Source: Levilactobacillus cerevisiae
GTDB taxonomy: Bacteria > Bacillota > Bacilli > Lactobacillales > Lactobacillaceae
Direction: 5' to 3'
Length of the DNA: 64,000 nucleotides
NCBI RefSeq assembly: GCF_003946245.1
Contig: NZ_RHNN01000012.1
Coordinates: forward strand, 1 to 64,000
Shown: in pieces, positions 59,152-64,000 of the stretch
How the letters are laid out: the number at the start of each line of letters is the position of its first letter
How positions within the stretch are numbered: position 1 is the first letter of the stretch
Position numbers and translations under genes: made by a program
The notes under the pieces: generated by a model
Databases searched by the model: none
Told to the model about the DNA's origin: nothing
Seen by the model: the letters and a program-made list of their open reading frames with translations, nothing else

Positions 59152-59650
59152 ATTGTGGCGACATTGTGTGAAGTTGCCGGCTTACCGTTCCCAAATTTAG
59201 GCTGGAACGCTGTGGGGAGGACGGCCTAAGCCGAAGAGCGGTCTTGGACCTCGCTTTGAACCGCCAAACCCGCGTTTCAAAGTCGCCATTTTCCAAGAAG
59301 ACCACATGGAAAATCCCACGGCTGAGCCTAAATTTGGCTCACTCACGCCTACATAGACGACGACCAACTATTCTGGACAAAGGTTGTCAGTCCAGCGATG
59401 GTCGCATCGATCTCATGTTGAGGAGCTATCCTAACCGGAGGAGGACAGAGATGGAGACAGCTATGTCGACGGTGTTAGCTGGGAACCAGCTTACAGTGTG
59501 GGACGCGTTTGGAGATTGGCGAATTTTGCCAGGCTTCAAACCGAGCCGGAGGACCGCTTCTCAGGCCGCAGGCGGTCCCCACAGCAGGCGGAATCTCTGG
59601 CAGCCGCAGGTGGCAAGCTTTAGCCAATTTGGCACCAACGCTCCTGTGGG
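59152..59650 (+). repeat. Dispersed intergenic repeat, copy F (longest copy)
   Basis: About 499 bp, collinear with copy B. An outer 13-bp perfect inverted repeat CCAAATTTAGGCT (59191-59203) with AGCCTAAATTTGG (59325-59337) encloses two nested hairpins, TTTGAA/TTCAAA (59255-59281) and ATTTTCCA/TGGAAAAT (59288-59314). Further hairpins follow: GTTAGCTGG/CCAGCTTAC-type, TGGC/GCCA and GGACCGC/GCGGTCC. A frame with ribosome binding site GGAGGAGG starts at 59451 and could encode 70 residues. It separates cydB from cydD. Confidence 0.88.
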
Positions 59651-59754
59651 TTACGTTGCATGAATTATTTTATGCAAGCAATCCTTAGTAGACAATTAAA
59701 TTGTAAAAAAGATGGTGAGAAGTAGCGATTGGTAGCGCTTAGATGAACGAAAAA

Positions 59755-59763
59755 TGCTATCAT
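59755..59763 (+). promoter_or_regulatory. Extended -10 before cydD
   Basis: TGCTATCAT 41 nt before the cydD start, without a good -35. GGTAGCGCTTAGA at 59731-59743 is weakly cre-like (three mismatches). Confidence 0.4.
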
Positions 59764-59803
59764 TGCAGTATGAGTTATCACTTGTTGTGAGGGGGCTTTA
59801 TTT

Positions 59804-61537
59804 TTGATTGATCAACGTGTTTTTAAATTTCCGGGTGTGAAACCGGCGACGGTCATGGAAGCGATATTGACATTGATTCAAGCTATCATGATTATTATTC
59901 AGGCGCAATACTTGTCCGTCGCAATTGTTCACCTCTGGAAGCAACAGCCAATTGGCACCATTGTGGCACCGTTAGCTGTCTTTGCCGTGGCATTCTTAGC
60001 CCGGCACCTGTTAACGCTCTTAAAGGATTGGTTACTCTATCCTTTCGTGGAAAAAACCACGAAGAAGTTGCGGAAGGACTTTATGGCCAAGCTGTTTGAC
60101 CTGGGTCCGAGCGTCGTGGCCGAAAAGGGAACCGGGAACGTGGTTACCATGGGGCTCGAAGGTATTGACAAGATTCAGACTTATCTGATGATGATTATCG
60201 GTAAGGTCTTGGACCTGTCGATCACACCGTGGCTAGTTCTGATTTACATTGCCTTTATCCAGTGGAAAGAGGCCTTGTTCTTACTCGCGATTTATCCCTT
60301 AATTATTATCTTCATGATTATTTTGGGGTTAGCCGCTCAGGCCAAGGCCGACCGGCAGTACGCTGGTTATCAACGACTTTCGAATCACTTTGTGGACACA
60401 TTACGGGGGCTGCCGACACTGAAGCAGTTGGGGCTGAATGAAAGATATGCGGATAACGTTTATCAAGTGAGTGAGGATTACCGGAAGAAAACGATGGCGA
60501 CGTTGACGATTGCCATGACCTCTACGTTTGCCCTGGATTTCTTCACGACTCTGTCCATCGCAATCATCGCGGTATTCTTGGGTTTTGGCTTGATGAACAA
60601 CACGATACAACTGTTGCCAGCACTGGTGATCTTAACCTTAGCACCGGATTACTTTGCACCAATTCGGAACTTTGCCAATGACTATCACGCTACCCTGAAT
60701 GGGAAAAATGCGTTGACGGCCGTTCTAGATATTTTGCAGCGTGAAACACCGACCGACCGGGAGCTTTTACCGGCACGGGAGCCCGTTTGGACGGTTGATG
60801 ATGACGTTCGGTTCGATCACGTTAACGTAGCCTATGGTGAAGACCCGGCAACTTTACAGGACATTACCTTTGACGTTCACGGCTTACAGAAGGTCGGCAT
60901 CATTGGGGCTTCTGGTTCAGGGAAGTCGACGCTGATCAACACCTTAGGCGGCTTTCTTAGCCCCCAGGATGGCCAGATCAGTGTTCGCGGGGTCAATGTG
61001 CCCCACCTCGACCAAAAGGCCTGGCAGCGGAGTTTTGTGTACATTCCGCAGGCCCCTTACTTGTTCCACGCTAGCCTACGGGAGAATCTGGCCTTTTACG
61101 CGCCAGAAGCTACCGAGGAAGCTGTGAATGCCGCGGCTGCCAAGGCTGGACTGACCGACTGGATCACGACGTTACCTGAGGGCTTGGATACGCAAATTGG
61201 TGAAGGTGCCCGGGGTGTCAGTGGGGGTCAGGCCCAACGAATTGCGTTGGCACGGGCCTTTCTCGATGATTCACGGCGCGTCTTACTCTTCGACGAGCCC
61301 ACGGCACACTTGGATATTGAAACGGAAGTTGAGTTAAAACAGACTATGATGCCGGTCTTTGCGAATCATTTGGTATTTTTCGCCACGCACCGGCTACACT
61401 GGATGAACGAAATGGATTACATTTTGGTGATGGACCACGGCAAAATTGTGGAACAGGGAACGCCGGCCGAGCTACAGGCTAAGAATGGCGCCTACGTTCG
61501 GCTACGGTCCGAAATGGAAGGGGCGACGACACGATGA
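59804..61537 (+). CDS. cydD: Thiol reductant ABC exporter subunit CydD
   Basis: 577-aa ABC half-transporter needed to assemble cytochrome bd; E. coli CydDC exports cysteine and glutathione. Membrane domain with six helices over residues 1-310, starting with AILTLIQAIMIIIQAQYLSV. The nucleotide-binding domain has Walker A GASGSGKST, signature VSGGQAQR and Walker B VLLFDEPTAHLD. TTG start, 8 nt after GAGGGGG. Bacillus nomenclature calls this first gene cydC. Overlaps the next gene by 4 nt. Confidence 0.94.
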   Translation: MIDQRVFKFPGVKPATVMEAILTLIQAIMIIIQAQYLSVAIVHLWKQQPIGTIVAPLAVFAVAFLARHLLTLLKDWLLYPFVEKTTKKLRKDFMAKLFDLGPSVVAEKGTGNVVTMGLEGIDKIQTYLMMIIGKVLDLSITPWLVLIYIAFIQWKEALFLLAIYPLIIIFMIILGLAAQAKADRQYAGYQRLSNHFVDTLRGLPTLKQLGLNERYADNVYQVSEDYRKKTMATLTIAMTSTFALDFFTTLSIAIIAVFLGFGLMNNTIQLLPALVILTLAPDYFAPIRNFANDYHATLNGKNALTAVLDILQRETPTDRELLPAREPVWTVDDDVRFDHVNVAYGEDPATLQDITFDVHGLQKVGIIGASGSGKSTLINTLGGFLSPQDGQISVRGVNVPHLDQKAWQRSFVYIPQAPYLFHASLRENLAFYAPEATEEAVNAAAAKAGLTDWITTLPEGLDTQIGEGARGVSGGQAQRIALARAFLDDSRRVLLFDEPTAHLDIETEVELKQTMMPVFANHLVFFATHRLHWMNEMDYILVMDHGKIVEQGTPAELQAKNGAYVRLRSEMEGATTR

Positions 61538-63270
61538 AGGGATTTTTTGCGACATTTAAAAATGATCATTGGGTCATGCCCTACCTCCGTCGGTACCGGA
61601 AGCTGCTGGCCTTGGTTCTGTTCCTCGGTTTCATGACGTTCTTCTGCGGTGGGGCGCTGATGTTTAACTCCGGCTATTTGATTAGTCGGGCGGCAACGCA
61701 TCCTTATAACATCTTGATGATTTACGTACCCATCGTACTCGCGCGGGCCTTTGGGATTGGGCGACCAGCGTTTCGGTATGCAGAACGGCTGACCAGTCAT
61801 AACTGGGTCTTACGGATTGTTTCCGACTTCCGTAAACGGCTGTACCAGGCCGTGGAAAAGCAAGCGGTAGCGATTCGCCAGACGCATCAGACTGGGGATG
61901 TCCTCAGCATCTTGGCAGAAGACATTGATCATATTGAGAATTTATACTTACGAACGGTCTTTCCACTAGTGATTGGTTGGCTATTGTACCTGTTCGTGGT
62001 GCTGGGCATTGGCTATTTTAACTGGGCCTTTGGCTTGTTAATGCTACTACTGCTGGGTGTGATTGTTATTTTTATGCCGCTGTTGTCCGTGACGGTTAAC
62101 GGTCGGCGAGAATTCCAGGCGCGTCAGGTACAGCGGACCTTCTACACGAAATTAACTGACTCCGTTTTAGGTTTGGGAGACTGGTTGATTTCAGGTCGCC
62201 GGGAGGCCTTCTTGCAGCAGCAAGATCAACCAATTGATGAAATTGCGACCCTCCGGCGAGCAGACCACCATTTCCAGTGGTGGCGGAACTTTGCAATTCA
62301 ATTCGTCTTTGGCGCGGCCGTCGTCCTAATTGTGTGGTGGGCGGGTTTAACGTTCACGCACAATCAGGCTGAAGCCAACTGGGTCGCTGCTTTTGGTCTG
62401 GCACTGTTTCCAACGGTTGAGCCGTTTTCGAGCATGAGTCAGGGGGTCAGCGAGTGGCCGGTCTACAAGGACTCCATTCAGCGGGTCAATCGCTTGGATG
62501 AGAACGAACCTGAACAAGCCCCACAGACCACGATTACTGACTTGCCAGAGCTGAAATTGGATCACGTGAGCTTCACCTACCAGGGTGCGCAACGCGAGGT
62601 CATTGATGATCTCTCTCTTGAGCTTCACCCTGGTGAAAAATTAGCCCTGTTGGGACCGAGTGGCACGGGGAAGAGTACCTTGCTCAAGCTGATTTTAGGC
62701 GACGAGCAGCCCTCTGCTGGACAAGTCACGTTAAATGGCGTGCCGATTGCCCAACTGCAGCAACAACGGGCACAGCTCTTTGGCGTCCTTGATCAGCAGC
62801 CTTACCTGTTTGACACCACGGTCATGAACAACGTCCGTTTAGGAAACTTGAACGCGACTGACGAAGAGGTCCACGCGGCGGTCAAGGCCGTTGAGCTGGA
62901 CGATTTGATCGGTCGGTTGCCCCAGGGCTACGACACGGAAGTTCAAGAAGCCGGGAGTCGTTTTTCTGGCGGGGAACGGCAACGGTTGTCGTTGGCACGG
63001 ATCCTGTTGCAGGATGCACCCATCATTATTCTGGATGAACCGACCGTTAGTTTGGATCCCATTACGGAGCAACACTTACTAGACACCGTGTTCGATGTGC
63101 TCCAGGATAAAACGATTATTTGGGTCACCCACCATTTAGCTGGGATTACCCACGTCGATCAGGTGCGGTTCATTGAGAACGGCCGCTTCGACATGCAAGG
63201 GTCACCAGCGGAACTGTACCGGGACAATGCCCGCTTTAGAGCTCTGTATGATTTGGATCGTGGGAAGTAA
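61534..63270 (+). CDS. cydC: Thiol reductant ABC exporter subunit CydC
   Basis: 578-aa partner half-transporter. The membrane domain has GGALMFNSGYLISRAATHPY and RPAFRYAERLTSHNWVLR, the CydC-type R-x-x-E-R-x-x-S-H motif. The nucleotide-binding domain has GPSGTGKST, FSGGERQR and IIILDEPTVSLD. Starts inside the cydD stop (ATGA overlap), so the two are made together. Named cydD in Bacillus nomenclature. Confidence 0.94.
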   Translation: MKGFFATFKNDHWVMPYLRRYRKLLALVLFLGFMTFFCGGALMFNSGYLISRAATHPYNILMIYVPIVLARAFGIGRPAFRYAERLTSHNWVLRIVSDFRKRLYQAVEKQAVAIRQTHQTGDVLSILAEDIDHIENLYLRTVFPLVIGWLLYLFVVLGIGYFNWAFGLLMLLLLGVIVIFMPLLSVTVNGRREFQARQVQRTFYTKLTDSVLGLGDWLISGRREAFLQQQDQPIDEIATLRRADHHFQWWRNFAIQFVFGAAVVLIVWWAGLTFTHNQAEANWVAAFGLALFPTVEPFSSMSQGVSEWPVYKDSIQRVNRLDENEPEQAPQTTITDLPELKLDHVSFTYQGAQREVIDDLSLELHPGEKLALLGPSGTGKSTLLKLILGDEQPSAGQVTLNGVPIAQLQQQRAQLFGVLDQQPYLFDTTVMNNVRLGNLNATDEEVHAAVKAVELDDLIGRLPQGYDTEVQEAGSRFSGGERQRLSLARILLQDAPIIILDEPTVSLDPITEQHLLDTVFDVLQDKTIIWVTHHLAGITHVDQVRFIENGRFDMQGSPAELYRDNARFRALYDLDRGK

Positions 63271-63305
63271 AAAGCAATTTGAATGCGATAGGGTAAATTT
63301 TATCC

Positions 63306-63355
63306 AAAAAAATAGCAGGCCGTAGTCTTGAAATCGACTAGGCCTGTTATTTTTT
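63306..63355. terminator. Bidirectional terminator between convergent genes
   Basis: CAGGCC and TAGTC (split by one G) pair with GACTA and GGCCTG, flanked by A-rich and T-rich arms. It serves cydC and the minus-strand prenyl synthase. Confidence 0.9.
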
Positions 63356-63405
63356 GATCACTATTCGCTTAATTTAATTCGAAGGTGGCGATAAGCACCA
63401 ATTAC

Positions 63406-64000
63406 TTAGTGATCCCGCCGCAACAGCATCGTCGTTAATTTTTCCAAATCAGCCTGAGCGCTGCCCGCGGGTAGTTGGCGAATTAAGGATAAGGCTTTTT
63501 CAGTGTGACGGAGCGCTAATTTACGCGCCGCTCCCACGCCATCATACTGGGCCACTAGGGCTTGCACAGCTTGGATATCGGCCACCGTCATGTCTTGCTT
63601 CTTCCGCAAGAGATGGTGGAAATCGCGTTTTGCTAGGGGAATCGCTAAGATGAGGGGCAGGGAGTAAACACCTGAGCGTAGATCTTCTAAAACTGGTTTT
63701 TGCGTTTTAACGGGATCACCCGCGTAATCCAAAATGTCATCTAGCATTTGGTAGGCGGATCCTAACGCAATGCCAATTTCTCGGGTGAGAGCAACGACGC
63801 TGACCGGTGCACCCGCTAATTTTGCGCCGGTATAGCAGCTCAGCGCAAACAATTCCGCCGTCTTACCAGCGACCTCACTCAGGTAAGCGTCCACGGTCGT
63901 GTCTTCACGGTAGTTTAGGGCCATTTGATGGAGCTCGCCTTGCAGAATTCGGTGCATGGCGTCGATGTGTTCTTGAACCATTTGCCGGTCGCCGGTAGCT
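63406..64000 (-). CDS. Polyprenyl diphosphate synthase (partial, N-terminus beyond window)
   Basis: C-terminal 198 residues of a trans-prenyl diphosphate synthase; the frame stays open through the window edge, so an internal ATG at 63981 is not the start. The second Asp-rich motif is seen as YQMLDDILDYAGDPVKTQKP, with the following DLRSGVYSLPLILA. The first Asp-rich motif lies outside. It resembles heptaprenyl/solanesyl synthase component II used for the menaquinone tail. Beside cydABDC this suggests quinone supply for the respiratory chain, an inference. Confidence 0.88.
   Translation of the reverse strand, partial: ATGDRQMVQEHIDAMHRILQGELHQMALNYREDTTVDAYLSEVAGKTAELFALSCYTGAKLAGAPVSVVALTREIGIALGSAYQMLDDILDYAGDPVKTQKPVLEDLRSGVYSLPLILAIPLAKRDFHHLLRKKQDMTVADIQAVQALVAQYDGVGAARKLALRHTEKALSLIRQLPAGSAQADLEKLTTMLLRRDH

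Noticed and set aside
59244-59663. 139-codon frame in repeat copy F as a protein gene
   Set aside because: Same repeat sequence, composition unlike a normal protein, no binding site at its first ATG; only the internal start at 59451 has one, reported as a finding instead.

Overview
The window is a chromosomal segment of a Lactobacillaceae bacterium. Protein sequences, gene order, frequent TTG/GTG starts and regulatory style (T-boxes, CtsR box, cre-like site, cydABCD) fit the Levilactobacillus/Lactiplantibacillus side of the family. The species was not determined. Almost all genes are on the + strand, so this is probably a leading-strand arm.

Layout. 1-5.4 kb: a minus-strand esterase-like hydrolase, a GNAT acetyltransferase, a lysine permease behind a lysine riboswitch, and a deoxynucleoside kinase. 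5.4-8.4 kb: serS behind a T-box, then eight tRNA genes with two tandem promoters. 8.5-12.5 kb: ctsR-clpC and a TetR regulator. 12.5-20 kb: rpoB-rpoC. 20-21.4 kb: a long imperfect hairpin, a 60-aa protein and a late-competence prepilin peptidase on the minus strand. 21.4-24.9 kb: the str operon (rpsL, rpsG, fusA). 25-26.4 kb: a MATE exporter. 26.4-40.8 kb: the complete S10-spc-alpha cluster from rpsJ to rplQ, including secY, adk, infA, rpmJ and rpoA. 41-45.4 kb: the ECF vitamin-transporter module (ecfA1, ecfA2, ecfT), truA, rplM and rpsI. 45.5-47.6 kb: ktrB-ktrA potassium uptake. 47.9-49.3 kb: asnA with its T-box (minus strand). 49.6-55.1 kb: an unknown protein, an APC permease, lipoate ligase, an LCP cell-wall ligase and a lone rmlB-like gene. 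55.4-56.3 kb: a D-2-hydroxyacid dehydrogenase (minus). 56.6-63.3 kb: cydA-cydB and cydD-cydC for cytochrome bd oxidase. 63.4 kb to the end: a polyprenyl diphosphate synthase cut by the window edge, plausibly for the menaquinone side chain.

Much of the window is growth machinery: transcription, ribosome, tRNA charging and protein quality control. Many leaders carry intrinsic terminators. Three belong to known systems (lysine riboswitch, serS and asnA T-boxes). Similar promoter-hairpin-gene layouts occur in front of rpoB, fusA and the tetR gene, and these are not explained by a family I recognise.

The strongest unexplained signal is a dispersed intergenic repeat of about 485-500 bp with six full or partial copies (called A-F here). 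All have the same orientation, several hairpins, at least one compensatory base-pair change between copies, and a small reading frame with a good ribosome binding site. One copy separates cydAB from cydDC; two others abut the stop codons of convergent genes.
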